Positions 16,462-26,000 of a DNA stretch of 34,405 bases are shown here, piece after piece. Under the pieces are notes generated by a model, which saw only the letters and a program-made list of their open reading frames with translations, was not told the origin of the DNA and did no database searches. Origin of the DNA: Akkermansiaceae bacterium. Lineage in GTDB: Bacteria; Verrucomicrobiota; Verrucomicrobiia; Verrucomicrobiales; Akkermansiaceae. The stretch's first letter is position 1; each line of letters starts with the position of its first letter. The stretch is from NCBI GenBank assembly GCA_947491475.1, contig CANLKN010000038.1, positions 1 through 34,405 on the forward strand, in the 5' to 3' direction. Position numbers and translations under genes: made by a program.

Positions 16462-17115
16462 ATGCATCCACATCCCGCAACCACCGTCACAGAAACCAAG
16501 ATTGTCATGTCTGATCCCACCGCGTTGGGAGTGTTCGGGCTTTCGATGGTTACCTTTGTCGCCGCTTCCCAGAAAATGGGCTGGACCAGCGGTGTCACCT
16601 ACCTGGTTCCATGGGCGTTGTTTCTTGGTTCGCTGGCCCAGATTTGGGCTTCCACCATCGATTTCAGGAAGAACAATTACTTTGGCGCGATCGTGCTCGG
16701 AGCTTACGGCCTGTTCTGGGTGGCGGTGGCCATGCACTGGGCCATCAGCCTCGGATGGTTGGGAAAAATCGATGCGAACGCGGACCCGCGACAACTCGCA
16801 TTCGCCTGCATCGGCTACACGATTTTTTCGCTCTTTATCATGATTGCCGCCTTCGAAGCAAACAAGGTGTTTGCCGCCATTCTGGTGTGCATCAACATCC
16901 TGCTCCCCGCTCTCGCGATCAGCATCCTGATGAAGGGCACCGCAATTGGTGAATTGAGCCACAAACTCGCGGCGTGGTCCGAATTATTGATCTCACTGCT
17001 CGGTTTTTACGCCGCCGGCGCGGTATTTCTCAACAGCTACTTCGGACGTGTGCTCCTTCCGCTGGGAGCACCGCTGGGCCTGATCCGCAAGGGGCCTGCC
17101 AAAACCGGCGCATGA
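16462..17115 (+). CDS. acetate/succinate transporter of the GPR1/FUN34/YaaH family
   Basis: A 217-residue inner-membrane protein with about six hydrophobic helices. The family signature NPxPLGLxGF appears in a variant form, SDPTALGVFGLSMVTF, at about residues 16-31. FEANKVFAAILVCINI in the fourth helix region and the final LNSYFGRVLLPLG also fit. Family members (SatP/AceP) take up acetate or succinate with protons. The missing Asn and second Pro of the signature (S and T instead) make substrate choice less certain. M1 (16462) and M16 (16507) are possible starts; the second lies immediately before the signature. The gene converges on the phosphodiester glycosidase gene with a 1-base gap. Confidence 0.75.
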   Translation: MHPHPATTVTETKIVMSDPTALGVFGLSMVTFVAASQKMGWTSGVTYLVPWALFLGSLAQIWASTIDFRKNNYFGAIVLGAYGLFWVAVAMHWAISLGWLGKIDANADPRQLAFACIGYTIFSLFIMIAAFEANKVFAAILVCINILLPALAISILMKGTAIGELSHKLAAWSELLISLLGFYAAGAVFLNSYFGRVLLPLGAPLGLIRKGPAKTGA

Positions 17116-17116
17116 A

Positions 17117-17947
17117 TCAACGCGCTGGCAGCAGCACCAGAAAATTGCGCACCGGGCGGTTCCATGGCGGACGCTGGCTCAGCGGGCCGCCCGAGACTTG
17201 CGGGGAAACCCATAACTCGGAGGAGCGACCGCCATCCAGATTGAGCGCGTGACACACCGGCCAGCCGGGGATTTTGTGGCTGTCCAGCGCGGCGGCGGTT
17301 TGTGCCAGCGATGCGGGCGTGCTGCGGCCGATCCACCAGCGGCTGCCACCATCCCAGAGGACCATCGTGCGGGCACTGACTTTCACGGAATCAAGCCCGG
17401 CAACGGCGCGGCCATTTTCGACGAGCATCGGTCCGGATTGCAGCAATTCGCGCATTCCAGCAGCCCCCGCGCGGCCGAGTTTTTCGCGACGGCTGATGGC
17501 ACTGCGGTCCGACTCATGCCACACGCCGCTGCCCAGCGATGAGGCCGTGTTCCATGTGCCCGAGCGTTTTCCCGCTGCGATCACCAGTCCCAACGGATCG
17601 CCTTCCGGAGTGAAAAAACCGCCATTCACTGCGGCAAGCCCGCCAACGGATTGCGCGGCTGCCGAGGCATCGGCGAAACGGCTGGCCGGCCCGTCCGCTT
17701 GGTCGATGACTACCAGCCGGTGGCTGCGCGCATCGAAGGAAACTCCCTCGAAGGTGATGCCGGAAAATTCACCGCGGCTTACCCGCGGCTCCTCCGCAGG
17801 CAATGCAGGGAGATCTGGTTTCACCAACTCCATCGCAGCCTGGGGCGGCCGGATGGCCGTCGCGGGGCGGGCCAACGCAGGCGCTTCGCGCACCGGAGCA
17901 CAGGCCGCCATCAACATCATAAGTACCACCCCGGAAACAAATCGCAT
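17117..17947 (-). CDS. phosphodiester glycosidase (NAGPA/DUF2233) family lipoprotein
   Basis: 276 residues with a lipoprotein signal ending in AAC (Cys16). The NAGPA-like domain, about residues 60-275, shows the family landmarks: ITFEGVSFDARSHRLVVID, AVNGGFFTPEGDPLGLVI, LLQSGPMLVENG, and near the end ALNLDGGRSSELWV. Human NAGPA removes GlcNAc from a phosphodiester cap on mannose-6-phosphate; bacterial relatives are thought to cleave related phosphodiester-linked sugars or wall components, so the substrate here is open. The protein should be anchored in an envelope membrane. The region after residue 20 is Pro/Ala-rich, a likely linker. It converges with the acetate-type transporter and is not obviously in an operon with the cyclophilin gene, about 265 bases upstream. 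Confidence 0.85.
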   Translation of the reverse strand: MRFVSGVVLMMLMAACAPVREAPALARPATAIRPPQAAMELVKPDLPALPAEEPRVSRGEFSGITFEGVSFDARSHRLVVIDQADGPASRFADASAAAQSVGGLAAVNGGFFTPEGDPLGLVIAAGKRSGTWNTASSLGSGVWHESDRSAISRREKLGRAGAAGMRELLQSGPMLVENGRAVAGLDSVKVSARTMVLWDGGSRWWIGRSTPASLAQTAAALDSHKIPGWPVCHALNLDGGRSSELWVSPQVSGGPLSQRPPWNRPVRNFLVLLPAR

Positions 17948-17999
17948 GACGCGAAATCGCAGGTTGGCGCGGCTTTTGCAAGCGGCTGGGCGTGCGAAA

Positions 18000-18041
18000 G
18001 GGCGGAGCTTGCGCCCCGCCCCTTCGGGCCGGAACCCGGCC
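18000..18041. repeat. two tandem GC-rich hairpins, REP-like
   Basis: GGGCGG at 18000-18005 pairs with CCGCCC at 18016-18021, and GGCCGG at 18027-18032 pairs with CCGGCC at 18036-18041 over a 3-base loop. They lie in the 264-base gap between the phosphodiester glycosidase and the cyclophilin genes, and no T-run follows. Paired hairpins in a gap suggest a dispersed extragenic palindrome, but copies elsewhere could not be checked. Confidence 0.4.
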
Positions 18042-18211
18042 TACTTGGAATCTCCAACGCAATGGATCACTTGCGGATCTCAAACTGACTGGCTGCGGCG
18101 GCCGCAGGCACGGAACAGTCCGTGTCCAACAACTGCGGTAGCTTCCACGCCCTCCACTCAAGCTCAACGCCCCATGCGTGACAGTCCCGACACAGGCCAA
18201 CCCCGGCACGG

Positions 18212-19393
18212 CTACGGCTTGGTCAGCGTGAGCGTGCCGGAGCCGATGAATCCATATGCGGAACCGTTCCACTCGTAGGATTTGTGGGTGCCCTCTATCC
18301 CGGCGGGCGTCTCTTTGTTCAGAATCATGTCAAAGGCAAAAGAATCGTCGGGACCGACATCGATGAACCATCTCACCTTGTATGGCTCCTCAAGTGCGGA
18401 AGAGGCACCAGTGATCAAACCGGTTGCAGCAGGCGCGCTAGAGTCAGTAAAAGTGCCGGAATTCCCTGTCGCATCGAATACGAAAGACAATGTTCGAAGT
18501 CCATTCACATTCACGACCAAGGTTCGACTCGCGAGAGTGGCTTGCACAAGGGCATCAGGGTAAGATACCAATGAGACATTGTAAAACGCACGAGAGAGGG
18601 TCGCAGAATCGAGTTTGATTGGCCTTGATATATCCTGTCCTGCAACCTGATAGATTTCTCCCAGCTTGTTCCAAGACTGTAAATCCACACTGCGGAATGC
18701 TTGGAATCCGGAGCCACCCGGCTGTGAATCCGCAAACTGAAAAAGCGTTTCCACACCAAGGCTGACTTCAAGCTCTCCCGCAATCCCCGAACATATCGGC
18801 AGCTTCTGGGCTTGTTCGTCGAATGCTTGAGCCGCGGCATCGGTGCGTTCAAAGGTGACGTTGTTGATGGTGGTGGCATTACCGCCTGCTGCCATGATCG
18901 CATCAATCACTACCCGGCTTGGGGAATCCGTGATCAAGCCGAAGACCGTGTGCTTGTTGTCGAGACCCGGAATACTGACACCTCCCGTGAGGTATATCTG
19001 GCTGCCATTGTCATGAACATCGCCAGTATTGGCCATGGCGAGCACATAAGGGACGTGTTTCAAATCCACATGAAACTCATCGCGGAAGGTGTATCCGGGA
19101 CCACCGCTATTGATGCCCGTTCCGGAGCCCGTTTGGGCGATCTTGAAGCCCGGATCATTGACCACCCGAAAAAATTTCTCTCCGGAGTAAAGCGGCTTGC
19201 GAATGACAGCGCCGGTGAGTGGATCGATCCGTGTGCGGGTGGCCTGCGCGAGAGTAATGAAATTCGCCACCGTCTGCGGCGTCTTGTCGTATTGCAACTC
19301 GACGACCACATCCCCCTGCGTGGTGTGGAAGGTGGCCAGCAGCTTGGCATGCAGCGGCGTGGCGAGAATTAGTAAGGGAATCAGGAATTTCAC
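18212..19393 (-). CDS. secreted cyclophilin-type peptidyl-prolyl isomerase with C-terminal extension
   Basis: 393 residues from a GTG at 19393, which gives a clean signal peptide (KFLIPLLILATPLHA). The longer frame begins with a TTG at 19429 and is less likely. The cyclophilin domain, residues about 18-185, shows TTQGDVVVELQYDKTPQTVA, NFITLAQ, YSGEKFFRVV, PGYTFRDEF, VLAMANTGDVHDNGSQIYL and DNKHTVFGLI, so it should isomerise Xaa-Pro bonds in exported proteins. The usual active-site Phe and Gln correspond to FFRVV and the GSQIYL region. Residues 200-393 are a beta-rich extension, including FRSVDLQSW and a region ending GFIGSGTLTLTKP, of the type found in many verrucomicrobial secreted proteins. 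Its role is unknown. Ordinary cyclophilins are about 160-190 residues. Confidence 0.85.
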   Translation of the reverse strand: MKFLIPLLILATPLHAKLLATFHTTQGDVVVELQYDKTPQTVANFITLAQATRTRIDPLTGAVIRKPLYSGEKFFRVVNDPGFKIAQTGSGTGINSGGPGYTFRDEFHVDLKHVPYVLAMANTGDVHDNGSQIYLTGGVSIPGLDNKHTVFGLITDSPSRVVIDAIMAAGGNATTINNVTFERTDAAAQAFDEQAQKLPICSGIAGELEVSLGVETLFQFADSQPGGSGFQAFRSVDLQSWNKLGEIYQVAGQDISRPIKLDSATLSRAFYNVSLVSYPDALVQATLASRTLVVNVNGLRTLSFVFDATGNSGTFTDSSAPAATGLITGASSALEEPYKVRWFIDVGPDDSFAFDMILNKETPAGIEGTHKSYEWNGSAYGFIGSGTLTLTKP

Positions 19394-19505
19394 GCAGGGG
19401 TAAGGAACATAAAGCGCCAAAAAACGCAAGTCCCTGATACTAACGTGATACTAACGACAATGCAAGCACCCTTCCGGTCCCTCCGGGGTGAGGAGCGCCG
19501 GAGTT

Positions 19506-19519
19506 CATGCTTCAGCATG
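19506..19519. repeat. perfect short hairpin in the gap upstream of coaD
   Basis: CATGCT (19506-19511) and AGCATG (19514-19519) pair perfectly around two bases. The surrounding 19470-19560 stretch has further imperfect palindromes (for example GGAGCGCCGG and GGCGGAGC). The 19430-19698 gap holds no gene. It may be another extragenic palindrome; no T-run follows. Confidence 0.3.
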
Positions 19520-19698
19520 TCTTCCGCGCAGGCGGAGCAGAAGATCGGCTGAAGCTCATTTTGCCCAAGCGAACCGGAGATCTGCCGAGGCCAAAAATTC
19601 CCCCCGGCGGCGGAGTGAATCGAAATTTTTCCATGGACATGCCAGCACTGTCGCAATTGGCGGTTCCATTCCGGCGTTTTCCCGTGTAGCAAACGTGC

Positions 19699-20220
19699 AT
19701 GCGCTCTGCGGTTTACGCCGGATCCTTCGATCCTCCCACCAATGGTCATCTCTGGATGATCGAGCAGGGGCTGGAAATGTTCGACCAACTCATTGTGGCC
19801 ATCGGCAACAATCCATCGAAACGATATTCGTTCACGGTTGAGGAAAGGCTGGGACTGCTGCGTTCCTCCACCAAGCCGGTGGACAACCTGGTGATCACCC
19901 ATTTCGACAATCGTTACCTGGTGGATTACGCCCGCAAGAAGGGTGCTAAATACATTCTGCGCGGAATCCGCTCGCCGCACGACTACGAATACGAACGCGT
20001 GATGCGCCACATCAACGCCGACATGGCCCCGGAAATCACCACCGTTTTCCTAATGCCGCCGCGCGACATCGCCGAGGTTTCCTCCAACATGATCAAGAGT
20101 CTCATCGGCCCCAAAGGCTGGGAAGACACGGTCCGCCGCTATGTGCCGGCGCCCGTCTTCGCCCAACTCGCCGCACAGGATCAGGATGGATTCAAGCGCG
20201 ATCTGGGTATCATGCACTGA
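19699..20220 (+). CDS. coaD: phosphopantetheine adenylyltransferase
   Basis: 173 residues, close to the usual 160-170. CoaD joins 4'-phosphopantetheine and ATP to dephospho-CoA, the penultimate step of CoA synthesis, in the cytoplasm. The nucleotidyltransferase signature [11 protein letters not shown] spans residues 7-17 with T14-N-G-H17. Other landmarks are [38 protein letters not shown], the [12 protein letters not shown] block and VSSNMIKSL near residue 130. The C-terminal 15-20 residues ([15 protein letters not shown]) are an extension. It converges with the tRNA-dihydrouridine synthase gene, 19 bases away. No Shine-Dalgarno sequence is visible. Confidence 0.96.
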   Translation: MRSAVYAGSFDPPTNGHLWMIEQGLEMFDQLIVAIGNNPSKRYSFTVEERLGLLRSSTKPVDNLVITHFDNRYLVDYARKKGAKYILRGIRSPHDYEYERVMRHINADMAPEITTVFLMPPRDIAEVSSNMIKSLIGPKGWEDTVRRYVPAPVFAQLAAQDQDGFKRDLGIMH

Positions 20221-20239
20221 TGCGCGGTGGCCCGTGAAA

Positions 20240-21241
20240 TCAGGCCTGGCATTGCAACCACTCCGCGCGGCTGAGCGACCAGGCGGCGAGATCCTCGATC
20301 GCAGCCACTGAAGTGACATGACAAAGCCGCTGGCGGAGTTCCTTCGCCCCGGGAAACCCCTTGCAGTAGGCCATCAGGCGCGAGCGCATGGCTGTTAGAG
20401 TGTGTCTTTCCTCACCATAACGCCCGCTTTCCACGGCCATGCGGCAATGACGCAGCACCAGTTCCCAGCGTTCCTCCAGCGCAATTTCCGGCGACTCGTG
20501 GCCGGTTTCCAAATAATGCTTCGCCTCGCGGAAAACCCACGGGTTGTGCATCGCCGCCCGGCCGATCATTACTCCGGAAACTGCGGTCTCATGTTTGCGG
20601 CGGGCCACATCGGAACCGCAGGAGACATCGCCATTGCCGATCACAGGGATCGAAACCGCGCGTGCCACGGCATCGATCACGTCCCAGTCCGCGGCACCTC
20701 CATAACCTTGCGAACGGGTGCGGCCGTGGACGGCGAGCGCACTGATGCCGCTGTCTTCCAGAATCCGCGCCACCTCCACGGCGTTGACCGTCTTTTCATC
20801 CCAGCCGATCCGGATTTTCGCGGTGACCGGCACTTTGTCACCGACGGCACGGACCAGTTCCACCGCCACCTCGGTGAGCAGCGGGCAGTCTTTGAGCAAA
20901 GACGAGCCGCCGTTCTTGGCGACCACCTTGTTCACCGGACAGCCGAAGTTGATATCAATGAAATCCGGGCGCTTCCAATCGATGATTTTCCTCGCCGCCT
21001 CGCCCATGCGGCGGCCATCCGCACCGAACAACTGCACGCCCACCGGCCGCTGCATGTCGGTGAACCCGGTGTATTTCCGCGTGCGCTCGTCGGCCTGCAT
21101 GATGCCCTCCGCCGAGACGAACTCGGTGACCATCACGTCCGCGCCGAGTTCCTTGCAGATCTGGCGGAAAATGACGTCCGTCACTCCCGCCATTGGAGCG
21201 AGATAAAGAGGAAACAGGTTGTTGGCGAACCATGGAAGCAC
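20240..21241 (-). CDS. dus: tRNA-dihydrouridine synthase (DusB-like)
   Basis: 333 residues from a GTG at 21241 (VLPWFANNLFPLYLAPMAGV). The frame stays open to another GTG at 21322, which adds 27 residues not expected for the family. This FMN enzyme reduces uridines in tRNA with NADPH. Landmarks: LAPMAGVTDVIFRQICK, FIDINFGCPVNKV with the catalytic Cys, VTAKIRIGWDE, ALAVHGRTRSQGYGG, IPVIGNGDVSCGSD and VMIGRAAMHNPWVFRE. The last 90 residues form the helical tRNA-binding domain. Dus subfamily assignment (A, B or C) is by overall resemblance to DusB and could be wrong. It converges with coaD. Confidence 0.93.
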   Translation of the reverse strand: MLPWFANNLFPLYLAPMAGVTDVIFRQICKELGADVMVTEFVSAEGIMQADERTRKYTGFTDMQRPVGVQLFGADGRRMGEAARKIIDWKRPDFIDINFGCPVNKVVAKNGGSSLLKDCPLLTEVAVELVRAVGDKVPVTAKIRIGWDEKTVNAVEVARILEDSGISALAVHGRTRSQGYGGAADWDVIDAVARAVSIPVIGNGDVSCGSDVARRKHETAVSGVMIGRAAMHNPWVFREAKHYLETGHESPEIALEERWELVLRHCRMAVESGRYGEERHTLTAMRSRLMAYCKGFPGAKELRQRLCHVTSVAAIEDLAAWSLSRAEWLQCQA

Positions 21242-21499
21242 GCGCGACGCTAGCAGCGGCAGGGTTCGGCCGTCCACCCCGCATCGAGCGGATTTCAAAC
21301 CGACTGCATCATGCCGAACCACCCGGATTCCCTTTCACAATCCGTTCCATGAACAACCATTCGTCTTTTTTGCACAACGCCGCCTGTCACCACAGGCAGG
21401 CAGTGTTGGTGCATCCGAATGTAGGTGTTGTCAGTCCAAGTTGAACCTGCCAATCTGAATTCAGCCGTGCATCTTTACAAGCAGCCCGGATGTGCTGGC

Positions 21500-21669
21500 T
21501 CGGAAACCGCACATCCCGCCAGGAACCCCGGTTCCAGCGCTCCTTCGTTCGCCCATGCCATGCTGGCGGATCACAGTATCCGCATGCATGCGCAGACTGT
21601 CTCAACGGACGAAACCGGCGATGATTCAGCCTGCCGACTGCGTTCGCACACCATGCGCGAACCGTGGCG
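21500..21669 (+). pseudogene. decayed 3' end of a Gfo/Idh/MocA-type gene
   Basis: Just upstream of the intact oxidoreductase gene, one plus-strand frame reads HAMLADHSIRM around 21559-21591 and DDSACRLRSHTMREPW at 21620-21667. The C-terminus of the neighbouring intact protein reads DDSANQMCSRAMREPW, ungapped, with 10 of 16 residues identical, and earlier segments (ESASPVEI and HLINISMRL against SETAHPAR and MLADHSIRM) can be aligned loosely. The body of the gene is missing and no start is seen. The same frame ends with a TGA at 21704-21706, overlapping the next ATG. This is best explained as the leftover tail of a paralogue. Confidence 0.5.
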
Positions 21670-21702
21670 GCGGTCCCGTTCTCCCGCAAATCAACCAAAC
21701 CT

Positions 21703-23031
21703 ATGAACCGCAGATCCTTCATTAAATCCAGCCTGGCCGCCGCAGCGGTTGGCGGCCCGCTCATTGTCCCGTCACGCGTGCTCGGCCTCGACGGCGCGGT
21801 GGCTCCTTCCAACCGCATCAACATCGGCGTCATCGGAGCCGGCGGCATCGCCGGAGGATTCCATTTTCCCGCCCTGCTGCGCAACGAAAACGCCCGAATC
21901 ACCGCAGTCTGCGATGTGGATGCAAGGCGCCTCAATACCGCCCGGGATGGAGTCTCGGGCTATTATGCCAACTCCCTGCCTGCCGGAACTCCCGGCGACT
22001 GCGCGGGTTTTCAGGATTTCCGTGAACTGCTAGCCCTGCCGGACCTTGACGCGGTGCTCATCGCCACGCCGGACCACTGGCACGCGGTGATCGCCATCGC
22101 CGCCATGAAAGCCGGCAAGGATGTCTATGGCGAAAAGCCGCTGACGCTGACCATCGCGGAAGGCCAGGCCATGGTGAACGCCACCCGGCGCTACGGCCGC
22201 GTCTTCCAAACAGGAACGCAGAACCGCTCGAACCACGTCGTCCGCGGAATCTGCGAGCTTGTCCGCAATGGCGTGCTGGGAAAAGTCCACACCGTTCAGG
22301 TCGGCCTGCCCGCCAGCATCCAACTCCCCAGACAACCGGTCATGCCCGTGCCGCCGGAATTCGATTACGATCTCTGGCTCGGCCCTGCGCCGTTCATGCC
22401 ATACACCGAGCAACGCTGCCACTTCTCCTTCCGCGGCATTCTCGATTACTCGGGCGGATCACTCACCGACCTTGGAACGCACTACTTCAATGTCATGCAC
22501 TGGGCGATGGGCGTGGATCACTCCGGCCCCGTCTCGATCGAAGGCCATGGCAACTTCGACCGCAATCACCTCTCCGACGTCGCCAACACCTATCAATACG
22601 ACCTCGAATACGCCGAGGGCTTCAAGGTCACTGGCGGCACAAGTCTGCCGCTCGGCGTGCGCTTCGAGGGAGAGAATGGCTGGATATTCCTACCGCTCGG
22701 CTTCCCCGGGCCGGAAACCAATCCGACGGTACAAACCCCCAGCGCCAGCGATCCGGCATTGCTGGCGACCCGGCTCGACGACCGCGCCACCCGCTTGTTC
22801 GTCAGCAACGACCACCACGACACCTTCCTGCGTGCCGTGCGCACCCGCGGCGAGTCCGCCTCTCCCGTCGAGATCGGCCACCGCTCCACCTCGGTTTGCC
22901 ACCTCATCAACATTTCCATGCGCCTCGGCCGCAAGCTTCGCTGGAACCCTCTCACCGAAGAATTCGTCGGCGATGATTCCGCCAACCAGATGTGCTCCCG
23001 CGCCATGCGCGAGCCATGGAGCCTCACCTGA
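21703..23031 (+). CDS. Tat-exported Gfo/Idh/MocA-family oxidoreductase
   Basis: 442 residues from the ATG at 21703, placed there because MNRRSFIKSSLAAAAVGG is a clear twin-arginine signal. The frame opens at 21664, but the extra residues precede the Tat motif. The Rossmann domain begins INIGVIGAGGIAGGFHF with the GxGxxG motif, and EKPLTLT near residue 150 carries the family Lys of the EKP motif. GTQNRSNHVVRG and GGSLTDLGTHYFNVMHW belong to the C-terminal catalytic domain. Family members are NAD(P)-dependent, or keep bound NAD, and act on sugars, inositol or glycosides; the exported PVC types often handle glycan breakdown products outside the cytoplasm. The substrate is unknown. The ThuA/HEAT gene follows 39 bases later, probably in the same operon. 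Confidence 0.92.
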   Translation: MNRRSFIKSSLAAAAVGGPLIVPSRVLGLDGAVAPSNRINIGVIGAGGIAGGFHFPALLRNENARITAVCDVDARRLNTARDGVSGYYANSLPAGTPGDCAGFQDFRELLALPDLDAVLIATPDHWHAVIAIAAMKAGKDVYGEKPLTLTIAEGQAMVNATRRYGRVFQTGTQNRSNHVVRGICELVRNGVLGKVHTVQVGLPASIQLPRQPVMPVPPEFDYDLWLGPAPFMPYTEQRCHFSFRGILDYSGGSLTDLGTHYFNVMHWAMGVDHSGPVSIEGHGNFDRNHLSDVANTYQYDLEYAEGFKVTGGTSLPLGVRFEGENGWIFLPLGFPGPETNPTVQTPSASDPALLATRLDDRATRLFVSNDHHDTFLRAVRTRGESASPVEIGHRSTSVCHLINISMRLGRKLRWNPLTEEFVGDDSANQMCSRAMREPWSLT

Positions 23032-23070
23032 TTCACGGTTACCCCTTCCATCTTCCACTCCATTTTCATC

Positions 23071-26000
23071 ATGAAACGAAACACACGCGCCGCCGCCGCC
23101 CTGGCGATCGCACTCTGCCTTGGCTCAGGACGGCCCGTCGCCGCAGAGCCAGCCACCATCCATCCGGATCCAATCAAGGTGGTGGTCGTCACCGGAGATC
23201 ATCCATTCAACGAGAAAACCTTTCTTGAAGCCTTCGACGGCCAGCCGGACATCGATATCGTCCACGCACCGCAACACGACCACGACGAGATTTTCGAGGA
23301 CGTCAGCGGCTGGAATTACGACGTGATGGTCCTCTATCACTTCTCTCAGGTCACGCCCTCACCTGCCCGGCAGCAGGCATTCACGGAGTTGCTGGATCGC
23401 GGCGTCGGCCTCGTCGTGCTGCACCACGGGACGCTCACCTACCCGCAGTGGCCGGAGACGGAGCGGATCTATGGCCGCAAACGCGATGTCGGCGGGCCCT
23501 TCGGATTCCACCTCGACCAGCGCTACACCGTTCACCTGGCGGATCCCTCTCATCCGATCCTGCAAGGCATGAGCGACTTCACCGCCGAGGATGAAACCTA
23601 CACCCGCTACTATGGCCCCACGCGCCCGGACAACCACATCCTGCTCACCACGGATCACCAACCGTCCGATGCCGTGCTCGCATGGACGCGTTCCTACGCT
23701 CATTCCCGCGTGTTCGCCTATCAACATGGCCACGATTCACCCGCTTTCGGCAATCCGGCGTTCAGGCAAATTCTCACCCAAGGCATCCGCTGGACGGCCG
23801 GCCGCCTGCCGGAGGAAAACGGTGGCAATGCATTGAGCTCAGGCTCGGTTTTCCGCCAACGCAATCTCGAATGGGCGCTCGCCGCTCTGCCCGCATATGA
23901 ATCCGGCAACAGCCGCAGCGCGCCGGCGGTGATCGAATCCAAAGTGTCCACCTCTCTCGGCGACGCCGCTGCCGGCGAGGCGCTCGCCGCACGGCTTGCA
24001 CCGCTCTTGTCATCACCCGCTACCCGCGATGCGAAAAGCTTGCTGTTGCGACAGCTTGGCCAACTGCGTGCCACCGCCCAGATCCCGGCGGTTGCCGCTC
24101 TGCTCAAGGACGCAGATCTCTCGCACATGGCCCGCTATGCGCTCGAAGCCATCGCCACCGCGGATGCCGACTCCGCCCTGCGCGACGCACTCCCGGCCAC
24201 CACCGGCACGCAGCGTGTCGGCATCATCAACTCGCTCGGCCAACGGCGCGATCCACAAGCCATTCCCGCACTCACCGCACTGGCCAATGCTGGAGATGAC
24301 GAGGCCGCCGCCGCAGCAATGAAAGCCCTTGGCAACATCGGCAGCCAAGCCGCACTGGACGCACTCCATGAAATCAAGCCGCCCGCCGCGCTGGAAATCA
24401 CCCGCAAATGGGCGCTGCTCGGAGGTGCCCAGCTCTTGATCAACTCTGGAAACGTCGGGAACGCCGCCGCAGTCATCAGCCCCTTGCTGGATGAAGATTC
24501 ACCGGCACTGCTTCGCGCCACCGCATTGCGCCTTTTGATCACCGCCACACCCGCCGACGCGCTGCCCCGCGCCCTCGCTGCGCTGAAAGGCGGAGAACCC
24601 GAGACGCGCCGCGCGGCACTCGCAGGCCTGCGCGACCTGCCCGGCACCCCGGCCACACTGGCCTATAGCGAATGCATGCCCGCACTCGATACCGGCACCA
24701 AGGTGCAATTGCTCACCGTGCTCGCAATGCGTGGTGATGCCGCCGCCCTCCCGGCGGTCCTCGCCGCAGTCACCGCCGACGATGAATCCGTGCGCCTCGC
24801 CGCCATCAAGGCCCTGATCCCCCTTGGTTGTGAGGAATGCGTGCCGGTGCTCGCCAAATTCCTCACCGGGGGCAGTGAGACGGAAAAATCCGCAGTCCTA
24901 GCCACCTTGGAACGGATGCCGGGCACCGCCGTCAGCCGGGCCATCCTCAACCATGCCGTCACCGCCGAAGCACCCGTCGCAGCATCCCTCATCGCCATCG
25001 TCGGCCAGCGCGGCGCGACCCCGCTGCTCGATGATTTGAAACCGCTGGTCCACCACCAAGACCCCGCCGTGCAAGCCGCAGCCATCACCGCGCTCGGTCT
25101 GCTCGTGATGCCGGATTCCCTGCCAGGCATCATCGGACTGCTCGGCGATCCACCGTCCCCTCGCGGGCGTGCCGCGCTGGAAAAATCCCTCGCCGGCGCC
25201 TTGCTCCGCATGCGTGACAAACCATCCACACTGCAAGTCCTCACCAGCGCCGCCGCACGGGAACCCGCCGCCATGCGTCCGGCACTGCTCCGCCTGATCG
25301 CCGCCCTGGGAACCTCTCCGGCATTCGATTTTCTATCGGAAATGGCGGCGGAAGGCGATGCCAATGACCGGCGCGAAGCCGTGCGCGCCCTCGCCACATG
25401 GCGTGATGCCACCCCCTTCGACCTGCTGTGGGGCATCGCCACCAACTCCCCGGACGCACCAACCCGCGAACTGGCCATGGAAGGTTGCGTGGCGATGCTC
25501 GCGCTGCCGGACGCCCGATTCAAGGAGGACAGGATGTTGCTGTGCGTGCGCGCTCTCGGACTCACCGGGGATGTCGATTTGCGCGTCGAACTGCTCGCCT
25601 TGCTGGAGGAAAGCCAGGACATCGCGGTGCTGCGCGCCGTGCTGCCTCTCATGGGTGACCCGGATCTTGACGCTGCCGCCACCGCCACCACGCTCGAAGT
25701 GGCCTCGAAGCTCATCATGGATTTCCCGGATGAAACCGCGGCCGCCATTGGAAAAATCGCCGCTGAAGCTTCCGACGGCGGCATGCGGCGCCGTGCCGAA
25801 AGCGTGCTGGCCCGGATGCGCGAAATCCGCGCCAGCATCCGGGCGGAGTGGAATTTCAACGAGGACACCGGCGGCTGGGCTGCCGCGAACCAGTGCGAAA
25901 CCGCCCTCAAGGATGGCTCGCTGCTGATCCATTCCACCGGTGTTGATCCTTTCATCCAAGTCACACGGGACATCCCTCCCGGCAGCTACCTGCTGACGTT

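Noticed and set aside
21382-21397. Perfect 6-bp hairpin GCCTGT-CACC-ACAGGC as a terminator
   Set aside because: No T-run follows the stem on either strand; it is upstream of the dus gene and not at the end of an operon.
24663-25973. 436-residue Ser/Arg/Ala-rich antisense frame inside the ThuA/HEAT gene
   Set aside because: Low-complexity shadow of the real frame; composition is not that of a folded protein.
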